NCBI GenBank assembly: GCA_016617855.1
Contig: JAECUM010004448.1
Span: forward strand, 62,001 to 126,000
Reading direction: 5' to 3'
DNA from: Megalonaias nervosa
Taxonomy: Eukaryota > Mollusca > Bivalvia > Unionida > Unionidae
DNA length: 64,000 nt
The notes under the pieces were generated by a model, which was given only the letters and a program-made list of their open reading frames with translations, ran no database searches and was not told the origin of the DNA. Shown in pieces: positions 43,040-56,272 of this stretch (within the stretch, counting starts at the first letter, position 1; the number at the start of each line of letters is the position of its first letter). The position numbers and the translations under genes were made by a program.

Positions 43040-44770
43040 TTCCAGACAATAATAAGATCAAATAGATGCAAGGTATCTCATTAACATGCACAGATCTCAC
43101 GTATCATCCGATCTGTCTACTACAATAATATAACCTTATTTACCAAGGTGGAACAATATCCAACAGGAATTCAGTGATAACTGCACTAATATGAGTAGAT
43201 CCTGCTCATGATCAAACTCAACCAATACACTGATAATATAACATGTTGGATCAAATCTGATCATAAAAAAAGTTTCTAGCTTGCTAACAAGCTCCAAGAA
43301 TCAGATGCAAATTGATGTCTTTAATATGTATCAATTTCACTCTTAATTATATTCAAGCAAAATTTTAATTACATAAGCCTATTTACCAAGTTTTATCAAG
43401 ATCACAGTCTTTAGAGTCATTTAAAACCCCCAACTCAGTGTGATGCAAAAAATCACCTGATAAATATGCATAAGTCTTACTCATAAGTAAACTCCATTCA
43501 ACATCCCTAATGATATTAGCCTAATTCAGGTAAAAAATACTGTCTCTCAGGTCATATTAAGTCAGCCAATCATATAAATGATCACCTCATTATATGCATA
43601 AATCTTGCTCATAATAAAAGACATATGTTAATGATATAAGTCTACTTACCAAGCTTGCCCAGCAAATCAGATATAAAATCCCCTCATTAACATTCATGGA
43701 TCTTGTTCATAGCTGTACCCATCCAAGGATTTGGAGATTTAAGTCCATTTACAAAGCTGATCAGAAATAGTCTCTTGAGTGATTACATGCTCAGCCAAAA
43801 ATCACATGCAAAATCACCTCATTAATATGTGTGGATCACATACATTATTAAACTCATGTGAGATCTTGATCATATAAGACTAAATATGAAGTCTGATCAA
43901 AATCAGAGGGAAAAGAAAGGGTTCTAGAGCGGTAATTAGCTGAGTCAATCAGATGCAATAATGCCTCATTAAAATGAATCATAATTAAATATATCATATA
44001 TCTCGATGCTATAAGCCCATATTCCATGTCTGATGAAAATCTGACCAAAATTATGGTTTCCAGAGTTCAAACAAATTCTGCCAATCAGATTCAAGATCAC
44101 CTCATTAATATGCACAGTTCAGGCTAATTACTGAACCAATTCAAGATCTTGATAATACAAGTCCATGTTTCACGTCAAATCAAAATCGGGTCAGAAATGT
44201 GACATCCAGGGTGGTATGAAGCTGAGTCAATCAGACGGAGATCACCTCATCAAAATGTGTGCATCTCATCATCAAACCTGTCAATGATATGGATGATACA
44301 AGCAAACATTTCATGACTGATCAAAACTGGATCATAAATATGACCTCCAGATTCTAACAAGCTCAGCCAATAGATGTAACATGACTTTATTTGCATAAAT
44401 GGATCTCACTCATTATCTAAATTGTCCATGATCTTGATGATATAAATGTATCCTACAAGTCTGATCACAATCTAATCAGAAATATGGCCTCTAGAGTGGT
44501 TCCAATGTCAGCCAATCATATGCAAGATTACTCCTTAATATGCATGTATCTCACTCATTATTAAACCCATTCAATGATCTTAATCATATAAGCCTATATT
44601 TCAAGTCTGATAAAAAATCTGAGCAGAAATGTTTATTTCAGAGTGTCACATGTTTAGCCCATCAGATACAAGATCATTTTATTAATATGCAAGCGCCTCA
44701 CTCATTATGAAATCTGTTTAAGGCTTTGAGGATCTAAGCATATATTTCCAATTCAGAGCAGAAATACAGC
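43040..44770. repeat. ancient ~165-170-bp tandem repeat
   Basis: About ten diverged units. Each contains a block like agatcacctcattaatatgc + atggatctcactcattattaaac, then cttgatgatataagcctatattt, then tctgatcaaaatc.gatcagaaat, then agtggcaa..agctgagtcaatcagatgcaa-type sequence. One further copy lies at 46480-46630, beyond the 56-bp array. Confidence 0.75.
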
Positions 44771-45778
44771 CTTCCAAGTGGCAAGAAGCTGAGTCAACCA
44801 GATGCATGACCACTTAATTGTCTAGCATTCAGACTGGCAAGAAGCTGAGTCAACCAGATGAATGACCACTTAACTGTCTAGCCTTCAGAGTGGCAAGAAG
44901 CTCAGTCAACCACATACATGACCACTTAATTGTCTAGCCTTCAGAGTGGCAGGAAGCCGAGTTAACTAGATGCATGACCACTTAATTGTCTAGCCTTCAG
45001 AGTGGCAGGAAGCCGAGTTAACTAGATGCATGACCACTTAATTGTCTAGCCTTCAGTGAGGCAGGAAGCCGAGTTAACTAGATGCATGACCACTTAATTG
45101 TCTAGCCTTCAGAGTGGCAGGAAGCTGAGTTAACCCGATGAATGACCACTTAACTGTCTAGCCTTCAGAGTGGCAGGAAGCTGAGTTAACTAGATGAATG
45201 ACCACTTTATTGTCTAGCCTTCAGAGTGGCTGGAAGCTGAGTTAACCAGATGCATGACCCCTTAATTGTCTAGCCTTCAGAGTGGCAGGAAGCTGAGTTA
45301 ACCAGATGCATGACCACTTAACTGTCTAGCCTTCAGAGTGGCAGGAAGCTGAGTTAACTAGATGAATGACCACTTAATTGTCTAGCCTTCAGAGTGGCAG
45401 GAAGCTGAGTTAACTAGATGAATGACCACTTAATTGTCTAGCCTTCAGAGTGGCAGGAAGCTGAGTTAACCAGATGCATGACCACTTAATTGTCTAGCCT
45501 TCAGAGTGGCAGGAAGCTGAGTTAACTAGATGAATGACCACTTAATTGTCTAGCCTTCAGAGTGGCAGGAAGCTGAGTTAACTAGATGAATGACCACTTA
45601 ACTGTCTAGCCTTCAGAGTGGCAGGAAGCTGAGTTAACCAGATGCATGACCACTTAATTGTCTAGCCTTCAGAGTGGCAGGAAGCTGAGTTAACCAGATG
45701 CATGACCACTTAATTGTCTAGCCTTCAGAGTGGCAGGAAGCTGAGTTAACTAGATGAATGACCACTTAACTATCTAGC
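44771..45778. repeat. 56-bp minisatellite, about 18 copies
   Basis: Unit gaagctgagttaaccagatg + catgaccacttaattgtctagccttcagagtggcag; successive starts are 56 bp apart. Its first 35 bp (agagtggcaagaagctgagt + caaccagatgca) are also the end of the surrounding 165-170-bp unit, so it arose by local re-amplification. Confidence 0.9.
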
Positions 45779-47164
45779 TTATTACTGAACTTACCCATGA
45801 TCTTAATGACATAAATATATGTTTCTAAGTTGATCCACAGATGGTACTCTAGTTTTGCATTTTGCATAGGGTTAAAAAAAGAAATTACCAGGTTTTTTTC
45901 ACTAATTATCCTGTCTATTTCTAAATGACTTTCTTGTGTATCTTAGGAATTGTTAAAAGAAATTTTAATTCCCTTTATTTTGGTATACGATTGATGGTGT
46001 AATTTGTGTTATAGAGTATACAGCATGGCTTTATTTCTAATGTGCACCTATTGAAAAACTGCTAGTTCCACCTGGTTGTTTTTACTTACTGGACTTCCAA
46101 AGTGAATTGCAACAAATAAAGATCAGATGACTTTCTTTTACTTTTTAAATAGTTTGTAATTAATTCATTGCACTTTCAGAAGCTGCTATTGTCTAGTCTG
46201 GCAAAATTCATTTTCCCTATTTTAATAACTGCTGAAGATAGTTACTTGAACTAATTTAGGCTGATTTTCGAGCACAAGGGAGCAGCCATTCTTGTTAGCT
46301 GTAAGCTTAGATTACGTACAATTTCCACAAGTAAAATATCCAAAGAAATTTTAGCCACAGAATGAAAGTAGCATAGAGGTATGCCAATGTTCTCTCCATT
46401 GTGCATGTTTCAAATGTGAACAACTTCACCTTACACCTGTCACACTCTCAGAAATGGATAATATCTGTAAAGCCCCTGACCCCACCAGATCAGAAATATT
46501 TCTTTCAAACTGCCAACATGCTCAGCTAATGAGATGCAAGATGTATCTCACACATTATTAAACTTGTCTGATGTCTTGATGTAAGCATATATTTATTCCA
46601 GGTCTGATCAAAATCTGATCAGAAATACAGCCTACTGTTATGTGTATCTATATTTGTTGTAACTCCTGATAAATGATATTTATCTATATTTTTGTAAACT
46701 GTATTCATGGCTGTAATTTGTAGTGATTATAGCTAAATTTTGTGTACATGTATAGGTTCTATTTTAAGATATTAGGAGTGATGGGACTGCATAGAATCTA
46801 TAAATAGTTATAATCAAATTACTAATAATAATATTAGTAGTTAACATGTTGACAAGTTTGGGTTTGTTTCCCATTTGATAGGTTAGGTCAGGTGGGTTCT
46901 TTTCTGTTGTATTTAGGTATTATTTGAGAGGAAGCATTTGTTTGGATTATTCAGTGGAAATGGAAAGTGCTCGTTGGACTAAAATATTGTTCTGGGACTA
47001 TTGTGAGTTATTCAAAGGAGTTCTGAACATCATTATCATACATCAGGACTGTTGGCAGACCTGTACATTTGAGAATTTGAAACTCATTCAGAACATTCTA
47101 TTCTTTTGACCTTGAATAGAATGTTCTAGAATTAATTTGGTTTCAGTTCATAATACAGCTACAG
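45779..47164. other. GALC intron; no gene seen
   Basis: Contains one more copy of the ~170-bp unit at 46480-46630. The plus open frame 46924-47109 has no domain. Confidence 0.4.
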
Positions 47165-49035
47165 ACTCCATCTACTGCATTATAATGACAGAGAGCTGTA
47201 CAGTTAGACTCCATCAACTGCATTATAATGACAGAGCTGTACAGACAGACTCCATCTACTACATTATAATGACAGAGAGCTGTATTGTTTGAATGTACTG
47301 CATTATAATGACAGAGCTGTACAGTTAGACTCCATGTACTGCATTATAATGACAGAAAGCTGTACAGTTAGACTCCATGTACTGCATCATAATGACAGAG
47401 CTGTATAGTTTGACTGAATGTGCTGCATCATAATGACAGTGAGCTGTATAGTTAGACTGAATATATTGTAATTATAATGACAGAGAGCTGTATAGTGAGA
47501 CTGAATGTACTGCATTATAATGACAGAGAGCTTTATAGAGACTGAATGTACTGCATTATAATGACAGAGAGCTGTATAGAGAGACTGAATGTACTGCATT
47601 ATAATGACAGAGTTGTATAGTGAGACTGAATGTACTGCATTATAATGACAGAGAGCTGTATAGTGAGACTGAATGTCTTGCATTATAATGACAGAGAGCT
47701 GTATAGTGAGACTGAATGTACTGCATTATAATGACAGAGAGCTGTATAGTGAGACTGAATGTACTGCATTATAATGACAGAGAGCTGTATAGACAGACTG
47801 AATGTACTGCATTATAATGACAGAGATGTATAGTGAGACTGAATGTACTGCATTATAATGACAGAGAGCTGTATAGAAGACTGAATGTACTGCATTATAA
47901 TGGCAGAGAGCTGTATAGCCAGACTGAATGTACTGCATTATAATGATGGAGAGCTGTATAGTGAGACTGAATGTACTGCATTATAATGACAGAGCTGTAT
48001 AGTGAGACTGAATGTACTGCATTATAATGACAGAGAGCTGTATAGACAGACTGAATGTACTGCATTATAATGACAGAGAGCTGTACAGTGAGACTGAATG
48101 TACTGCATTATAATGATGGAGAGCTGTATGGTGAGACTGAATGCACTGCATTATAATGACGGAGAGCTGTATAGTGAGACTGAATGTACTGCATTATAAT
48201 GATGGAGAGCTGTACAGTGAGACTGAATGTACTGCATTATAATGACAGAGAGCTGTATAGTGAGACTGAATGTACTGCATTATAATGACAGAGAGCTGTA
48301 TAGACAGACTGAATGTACTGCATTATAATGACAGAGATGTATAGTGAGACTGAATGTACTGCATTATAATGACAGAGAGCTGTATAGAAGACTGAATGTA
48401 CTGCATTATAATGGCAGAGAGCTGTATAGTGAGACTGAATGCACTGCATTATAATGATGGAGAGCTGTATAGTGAGACTGAATGTACTGCATTATAATGA
48501 CAGAGCTGTATAGTGAGACTGAATGTACTGCATTATAATGATGGAGAGCTGTATAGTGAGACTGAATGTACTGCATTATAATGACAGAGCTGTATAGTGA
48601 GACTGAATGTACTGCAATATAATGACAGAGAGCTGTATAGTGAGACTGAATATACTGCATTATAATGAGAGAGAGAGCTGTATAGTGAGACTGAATATAC
48701 TGCATTATAATGAGAGAGAGCTGTATAGTGAGACTGAATGTACTGCATTATAATGACAGAGAGCTGTATAGAGAGACTGAATGTACTGCATTATAATGAT
48801 GGAGAGCTGTACAGTGAGAGTGAATGTACTGCATTATAATGATAGAGAGCTGTACAGTGAGACTGAATGTACTGCATTATAATGATGGAGAGCTGTATAG
48901 TGAGACTGAATGTACTGCATTATAATGATGGAGAGCTGTACAGTGAGACTGAATGTACTGCATTATAATGATGGAGAGCTGTATAGTGAGACTGAATGTA
49001 CTGCATTATAATGATGGAGAGCCAAGAGCTGTACA
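47165..49035. repeat. 43-bp minisatellite, about 43 copies
   Basis: Unit tgaatgtactgcattataat + gacagagagctgtatagtgagac. Length variants lacking ag (gacagagctg) and gatgg variants are interspersed. A block at about 47760-47930 recurs almost unchanged at 48275-48420, so larger segments were duplicated too. Minus-strand frames through it are repeat by-products. Confidence 0.9.
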
Positions 49036-49451
49036 GATATTACAGAATAATGTATCAGCCAAAAGTATCTAACAATAGTCTTGACAACTATCATAAAATA
49101 TTTTTAATGTAAAAATAAAGTACCTGATGACAGCAAGTTTGAACACTCATTTAATAAAATAATATAATAGTTTAGTAACAGATTTTAGAAAGAACTTAAA
49201 TTTCATATGATTGGCTTGAAAGTAAAATTAGAGCTTAGAAAAGCACTTCAATTTCATATGATCAGCTTTGAGGTAAAATTAGAGTTCAGAAAGGACTTCA
49301 ATCTCATATGAATGGCCTTGAGATAAAAACCAATTTTAAGAAGCACTTCAATTTCAAAGTTGATCGTAATTTACTTTATGACTTACAGATCTGCTAAAAA
49401 CTGTTGAGATCTGCCTTAATGACTTGCCAGTAATTCTAGAGAATGTCGTAC

Positions 49452-49529
49452 CTGTAAAGGTTCCAAGCTTTCAAATAAAACCAAGTCAGCCTTTTGTGTT
49501 TCATCACCTATTTGGCTGTACCATACAGA
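49452..49529 (-). CDS. GALC: GALC short exon
   Basis: Acceptor atattgacag at 49539-49530; donor TTACAG-GTACGA at 49452/49451. The 78 bases encode SVWYSQIGDETQKADLVLFE and SLEPLQ, matching the family's LQVWYT.L......FLF..L..L segment. It is too short for ordinary ORF finding; both ends are phase 0, as the neighbours require. Confidence 0.75.
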
Positions 49530-49618
49530 CTGTCAATATATCTCTGAAAATTAACAAATGCAAAATTGTGAATATACTTGTACCATACACACACAAAAAG
49601 TGTGTGAATATAGTCATA

Positions 49619-49619
<1 letters not shown>

Positions 49620-49659
<40 letters not shown>

Positions 49660-49674
49660 TGCACACACACAGAC
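49620..49674. repeat. (AC)n microsatellite
   Basis: About 18 AC units, then an interrupted gtgtgc segment. It lies about 90 bp upstream of the short GALC exon's acceptor on the minus strand, within the intron. Confidence 0.9.
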
Positions 49675-51890
49675 TAGATGTTACTGAAAAATACTGTCCT
49701 CATATGTCATCATCGATAAGGACATGTGTCATGACACTGTTAACTTTTTACAATATATCATTCAGCTTGATATATTCATGTGTTATAATTAATGAAATAA
49801 TAAATGAAGTTGATTAAAGAATAAAATGAGCATATTTATATGAATAAATTAGAATTCAGGTAATTCAACCCCAGCTGTCTCTAACAAGCACAATCTTTTG
49901 AACTGCCAATTTGGTCCTGGAAAAACCCTGTTCTGTATATTATATAATAAAAACAAAACTCCAGAGTTCAAATGGCACTCTCTTAAACTCAGTCCATTAT
50001 CACCTGAATTTAAAATCAAAAGGATTTACTCTTCCAGCCTTGAACTGCTGGTCACTCTATAATGAAGGCCAGTCTATATTTCGGGTGAAACAATTTTAAA
50101 GTCTATATTTGGTGTGACACAACTGGTTGTTCATACAGCAAACTAATTAGTATAATTGTGAGTCAACTGGTGTACTGACTAGGGTCAGCAGTACAATAAC
50201 CTTGGTTGGCAGTCAATCATGTCTTATATTTGTGCTGTTCGCCCTTGGTGGGAGCCAATCAGACATAATCATTATGCTGTTAAATCTACCAAGTAGAGTA
50301 ACACTTGTGTGGTATTTCCATGAAAGTACTTGTTAGTGAACTACTTAAATACAATGGTCCCCATCTTGGCACCCCATGCATTTTATTGCCAGATTCCTTT
50401 GGCACTAAAGAGTTTGTGTTCAAAAGTCCCCTGCTGGGCAACTATACCTTTAACATGGCCAGAATGCATATTTGTGCCAAAAAAAATAAAGTTACCACCA
50501 CCAGCAGATACATATTGGGGTTCACTTATTGAAATCTCATGAATATTTGTGGACTTCTGGACTCAACACACTCCCATTTGCTCCAACATACTGATACCTA
50601 ATTTTATTCTTTACAAGTAATCAGATTATTTTTCTGTTGTTTATTCGATAGATGTCAGGCTTTGTCACTCTGAAAATTAATGTCTATTATTACTACCAAT
50701 AATTATCAAGACAACAAAACCTAACAACTGCGAAGCACAAAATTGTTCAGCTCAGGTCAGCATGATGTCCAGTTGCCATAAGGCTGTCTTAGCTTATCTC
50801 TCTGTATTATAAAGAGTACCAGTCTATAGCCAGTCAATCACATGAAAAGCTTATTTCCTTTGTAAATACAGAGCATTAGAAGTTAAAACCCGGTATCAGT
50901 CTGACAATGGTACAGTTGCCAGTGAAGGAATTTTTGCAAAACAGAGCTAACTGTTATTAGACATTCTCAGTTTAGAAGAAAGAAAAGTAAAAGCCATTTG
51001 ACCAAACAAAAGATAGAGTCTTATGATCATTTCTGAGAAGTCTGATATCAGAAACATTCAAATAAACATCTTCAATCATACAGTACATTTTGCAGTAGTA
51101 GGAAAATGATAATTATTCACAATTATTTTAAATATTTAAAAAATTATATAGTTACAGCTTGCTTATATATGCAAGTTCTCACATTGTTTTGTATTTTTGT
51201 TCACAAACAAGAGTCAGGGTCATAACAAATGTTGTACTGTATATCTGACTCACATGTTAATATGATTATTATAATGTCATGAACAGAACTATTCAATGAA
51301 AGTAACTTTAACTTCAACCTGTTTTATTTCACAACTGGATTTATTAAATCATCAAAAAATAAACATGAATTAGGAATAGTTGACTTATTTCATACTGAGC
51401 TATAGCAATTTATTTAAACAAGAAAATCTGAACATGAGCTAAACCTAAGAAAGTAAATTTATCAGTAACATTATGTTTCTGAGAAAATTTACCCATCATG
51501 TTAACTTTAAGAAAATAAGCTTTCTAACTTCCGAATCCAGACATCCCCAACAGACATAAATCATCTATTCAATCTTGTATCATATAAAGGGCAGTAACTG
51601 TTACCCATTACCTACCCAAGTTGCCATCAGGTATCAGTAGTTTTAACATCACCCATACATGAAGATGCTTGTATAGTGGGGAGGTTGGGAGAGTTTTAAT
51701 GTAATACACCATGGGTATCCTTCAAGGGAAGAAAGACTGTAATCCCTATGTGAAAACCTGACTTGAAAGCAACAAAGTTGATGGGCATGCCATCTGTCAA
51801 AATTCTACCTGGCTAAGGAGGATATTATTTAACTTCTATTTTCTTACCAACAAAATTCTTACAGATGAATCTAGCAAAAAAGTGCTAAAC
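49675..51890. other. GALC intron; no gene seen
   Basis: AT-rich. Overlapping plus frames at 50305-50542 share a region with no recognisable domain. Confidence 0.4.
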
Positions 51891-52282
51891 TATGCCCATG
51901 AGGATACTGAGGTGATGTCATTTGGTCTGGTGGTCATCTGGGCAGTAGCCAACGGACCCACCATATTAAAATCTTGTCTCGGTGATGCTAAATCTCCAAG
52001 AAAAACTCAAGAAGGTTGACTGTGCATGCCATCTAAAAGCTTCTTTCACATCTCAGATTGGAATGTTACTTTTGAAAGTGAGGTTCGCAGAAATTGCCCT
52101 AATGTCATGAACTGAAATCTTCATGTGGAAATACTGATCTTTTGAGACTTTAGAATATACCAAGTGTAACCTACTGCAGTCATGATGATAGGGTTTAAGG
52201 GTGAAATCCTCTTTTGCAACATTTACTGGGGGAAAGCCATTTCCTTGTTCCATGACTTTTCCGTTTTGAGTTTCAAATTATA

Positions 52283-52400
52283 CATGACAGTGTGGACAGC
52301 GTCTTGCATGGTCACTTCTCTTGACAGTGTGGACAGCATCTTGAATGGTCACTTCTCTTGACAGTGTAGACAGCATCTTGCATGGTCACTTCTCTTCACA
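52283..52400. repeat. 37-bp minisatellite, three copies
   Basis: Unit gacagtgtggacagcatctt + gaatggtcacttctctt, repeated three times with two or three differences, inside DIRS-like copy A. Confidence 0.85.
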
Positions 52401-53437
52401 TATCTATTGAAAAAAGAAAGAGTATATGATGACTCTGATTACTTGCTGATGGCTGCCTATTCTTGGCTACAAGACCTGGTTGCATCACTGGATCTCAGAA
52501 CCATCCATTCTAAACTGGAGATGGTTCAGTTCATTCAGTTCAGGTCCACTGAAAAGGCATGTAAAATGCTCACTCTGCATGCTGAAGTTATGATGAAACA
52601 CACTTTGTATGATACCAGCTTCAGTGAGGTTCTGGTTAAAGGCACAAATTTATCTGAATTCAGGCAAGTCAAAACCCATAAAATATTTCATTCTGGAAAT
52701 AGGGTTATGGATTTTGGTCAGTTAAAATTGGCATCTTGGTCTAATAGATCTTTATCATGACCAATATCTCCTCTGCCATGATGTCTGAAAGTGTCAGAAA
52801 TAATGGAGCCTCATACAACCAGAGGAAAATATCAGCCAGTTCAGGAAGTGAAGCACCTGAAGGGATGATACTGTTGACTTTGCACCAGTCTCTGAATACA
52901 CACCACTTTCTCTGATAAGCCATCAAAGTGGAGGGCCTTCTTGCTTGTGAGATTCTCTCTACAATCAAAAGTTTAAACTCTTTTCTTTGCAAGGCTCCCT
53001 TGAGAAGAGAAAGACATGAAGGAAAAGTCAGTCTGGATAGAGATGGAACACCTGTGACCATGGTTGTTTGAGAAGATTCTGCTTAGATGAATATTCCTGA
53101 GCAAATCTATCATGAAATTGAGTTGATTGTTGACCTATCTGAGAGGGGCTAGAGTCATTTTGCAGTTCTGACCCATAAATTTCTCTATTATTTTTGGTAC
53201 TAAGACCACAGGGGAGTAGGCAAAGGCCCACAACTCCTCCAAACTGACTGAAATGCATTCACAGCCCAAGCATCTGGGTCCAGAACTAGTGCTACAAAGG
53301 TAGACAGATAGTGATTCCACCTTGTCGCAAAAAAAGCCAATCATCAGAGATCATTCAGTATCAATGATCTTCCTTTATGTCGACAGAGAGTCAGCCAGGA
53401 CAACAAGTCTGCTGGGCATATGTCTGATTTCTACACC

Positions 53438-53610
53438 AATACCGAGCTGATTTGTACACCGATACAGAGTTGATTTGTACACCGATACAGAGCTGATTTG
53501 TACACTGATACAGAGTTGATTTATACACCGATACAGAGTTGATTTGTACACCGATAGAGTTGATTTGTATACCGATACCGAGTTGATTTGTACACCGATA
53601 CCAAGCTGAA
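53438..53610. repeat. 23-bp minisatellite, about seven copies
   Basis: Unit ttgatttgtacaccgataca + gag. It interrupts the RNase H region of DIRS-like copy A. Confidence 0.85.
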
Positions 53611-53830
53611 AGCACTAATGCTGCAACTGCCAACCCAGAATGCACAACTTGGGTGAATTTGTTCCCCCATTTGATGAGGTAGAACATCATCACTGAATTG
53701 TCAGACATGGTTAGGACTGTTTTCCCCCAGAGGTGACCTTTCCAGAAATGAAAGGAATTGATAATAGATTTCATTTCCAAAATGACTGACGTAAAGAGTT
53801 TACTGGCATGGATGGATGGCTCACCAGTGT

Positions 53831-54938
53831 ATAATGGTCAATACATATGTAAACCATGTGGATGCTGGTACAGACAGCTCCATCAGTAAGATCCCCAAAA
53901 GGTCCATATTCAATGGTCCCATACACCTTATGTGGTATGAGTCGCCAACATGACCAATCTACAGACATTGTGCTTGAAGGTACTGATGATCAGATGACTG
54001 GATGGGCTGGTCAGCAGCCAGGATGGCATAGTATAGTATTTCAGTATGATATACCGGATGATTAAGATCTGTAAAAAACCCATACACCTCGACTTACAGA
54101 CCTAAAAGCTATGCCTGGACATGTGGGGGACTTGGCTGTCTAAAAAAAGTGGGAGAATACGCCCCTATGTGCTAAAAATTACTGAATAAGGTTTGAGACA
54201 AATTTACAGGCATGACACATCTGTAGCTCTAATAATGGCATAGAAGACTATCAGGAAAGCAAAACTGCAGTGCCTTGCTCCCCCAATTCTGCTGATAGTG
54301 TATTCTGTCTCAACAATGTCCCCTACTAAACTCAAAAATGATTCCGTCTTGGGGTAGATACTCAAAATATCTTACTGCTCATTGAAAAACCCTAATTCTG
54401 GACAGGATGGTTTGAAAACCATTGAGATAACATAGGAATATTGGGAGGTTTACAGTACGATGTTGAATGTACTGTAGCAAAAGCTTAAAACTAGTGATGT
54501 CTGTCAATGGCAAGAGGAAGTAAAAGGCAGAATTCATCTATTATATATAGAAGGAAATGATGATTTTTGTCTTCTGGGAGGGATTTGTTTGCGAGATAGC
54601 AAGCTTATTTTCCCGACTTTAATGTGATCAGGGAATGTATTTGACAGGGAAGTCTGAGCATAGCTAGGCCAAAGAAACTGAACTTGAGCTGAACCAAAGA
54701 AACATGAGCACGAGGCAGGCCAACAGCATTTAAGAGTGGGCTGGGTCAAATTTAAACTCATTCATGGGTGGGGCCAAAAAAATATGAGCCTAATGCAGGC
54801 CAAGAGCACTTGATTATGTGCTGGGACAAACAAACTCAAACATTAGCTGGGTCAATGAAATCTGAGCATGTGCTCAGCCACAAGCTATTGGCATGTAGAG
54901 TAAAAGCAATGGCCCTTTATTAGATACAGCATACTTAC
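53831..54938. other. GALC intron; degenerate ~60-bp repeats
   Basis: 54650-54900 contains degenerate units like gagcatgtgctgggccaaa. The rest may be remnants of the DIRS-like copy but is not readable. Confidence 0.4.
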
Positions 54939-55028
54939 AAAGCTACCAGTCAGCTTCAAGGTAAGATTCTGCTTCTGTACATCATACTTTGTCAACACCT
55001 CATGCAGACATTGAGATACATTATACGC
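54939..55028 (-). CDS. GALC: GALC short exon
   Basis: Acceptor tctgatttcag at 55039-55029; donor AGCTTT-GTAAGT at 54939/54938. The 90 bases encode AYNVSQCLHEVLTKYDVQKQ and NLTLKLTGSF, matching the family's S.C.........V.QQ...F.L.GSF segment. Phase 0 at both ends. Confidence 0.8.
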
Positions 55029-56272
55029 CTGAAATCAGACAAAAATTGCATAAAGCAACTGTGCGTCTCTAAAGCTTTTTCTCATTATACAATGTGTTTT
55101 TTTAAACAAAATTCATACTGTGACATGGATCTTAAATCTTGATATACAATGCATTGTTTAACATCTGAAAAAAATTTATAAAATATATCAATTATAGGTG
55201 AAACTGGTTTTAAACTCAGAACACATTTTTATACACTGGAAGTTTTAATGGATCTGCTTCACAAATTTTAATTATTTATTTTTTTAGCATAAAAAATACA
55301 CGATCAACCCATCTCATCCTTGATTTGCTGTTTTAAAATTTACCTAAAATGTTGCTAAGTCTGCATTGTACGCTTGGTGTACTTTAACTAAATTTCAACA
55401 GTATCAATAACAGTATTCTGAATTGACAAAAATACCCAAACAAAATTATAAAAAAATAAACTTGTGGCAGACACAACTGCACTTAATCAGCTACAGACAT
55501 TAGTTGGAGCCCTAACTTTCTAACTAAAGTGCATGTATTCATAAAGGATGCCTCCACCAAAAATACTGCCTTAATGAAAGGGAACATAACTATGGACTAT
55601 GACCATGATGTTATATTGCTGTGCACATTTGAAGGTCATGATTATAATGTGTACCAAGTTTCCAAACAATTTATCAGATGGTTTGAGCTGAGTTGCAAAC
55701 ACAATAATTCTCATTCACAGGATACCTACATCATTAAACAAAGGAGCATAACTCTGCAAAGACTGATACGAGTGTAATGATTAAATATTACCTACACCTA
55801 TATAGTAAATGTTTACCAAACGTTAAGTTTGCCAACTGTTGAGCAGTAAACGTGAATTGCTATAGAGAAACCACAGAAGTAGGTGAAATCATATAAGTAG
55901 ATTATGGTGATCATATCCAATTTCAAGTCATTTTCAGCAAAATGTGACAAGCATAGTTGTGTTAACAAGACTGTGTTATACAAACAAATTTGCTGGAAGA
56001 ACACCTGCCAAATGAATATCAATGCCTGAATACCTTGAAATTTTCTAATATAATGCACTTTATTATTTGCCTCTTGGAAAGTTTCAAAACAATATGCTAT
56101 AATGCATTTTATTGTTAACTTCAGAGAAGATTTGATGTGACAAACACAATATCTGAAGATGATAACATGCTGGTATATTAAACTGCATTAGTAGAGTCCA
56201 TAATCAACGTAAATTAGACCCTATGACAACATATCCTTGTAATAACTTACATAGAGTAAAAATGCACTACCT
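55029..56272. other. GALC intron; old dispersed repeat
   Basis: 55540-55760 contains gaaagggaacataact and ttgaaggtcatgat..aatgtgtaccaagttt, phrases of a dispersed invertebrate repeat with aaggagcataactct at its end. No coding signal. Confidence 0.4.

Larger units (their letters stand above)
51900..53830 (-). mobile_element. DIRS-like retroelement copy A (RNase H and tyrosine recombinase)
   Basis: In minus order: an RNase H block (53800-53620; LEMKSIINSFHFWKGHLWGK then TVLTMSDNSVMMFYLIKWGN), linker, then LLKQPWSQVFHLYP (about 53060), and the tyrosine recombinase N-domain (53010-52741; ISQARRPSTLMAYQRKWCVF, RDWCKVNSIIPSGASLPELA). The recombinase C-domain follows (about 52110-51960) with HDIRAISANLTFKSNIPI, the conserved H..R box, then STFLSF. 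Many stops and a 23-bp repeat inside the RNase H region show decay. DIRS elements move with a recombinase instead of an integrase. Confidence 0.65.

Noticed and set aside
47387..48748. minus-strand frames with YIQSHYTALCHYNAVHS-type repeats
   Set aside because: By-products of the 43-bp minisatellite; frames shift between units whenever a 2-bp variant occurs.
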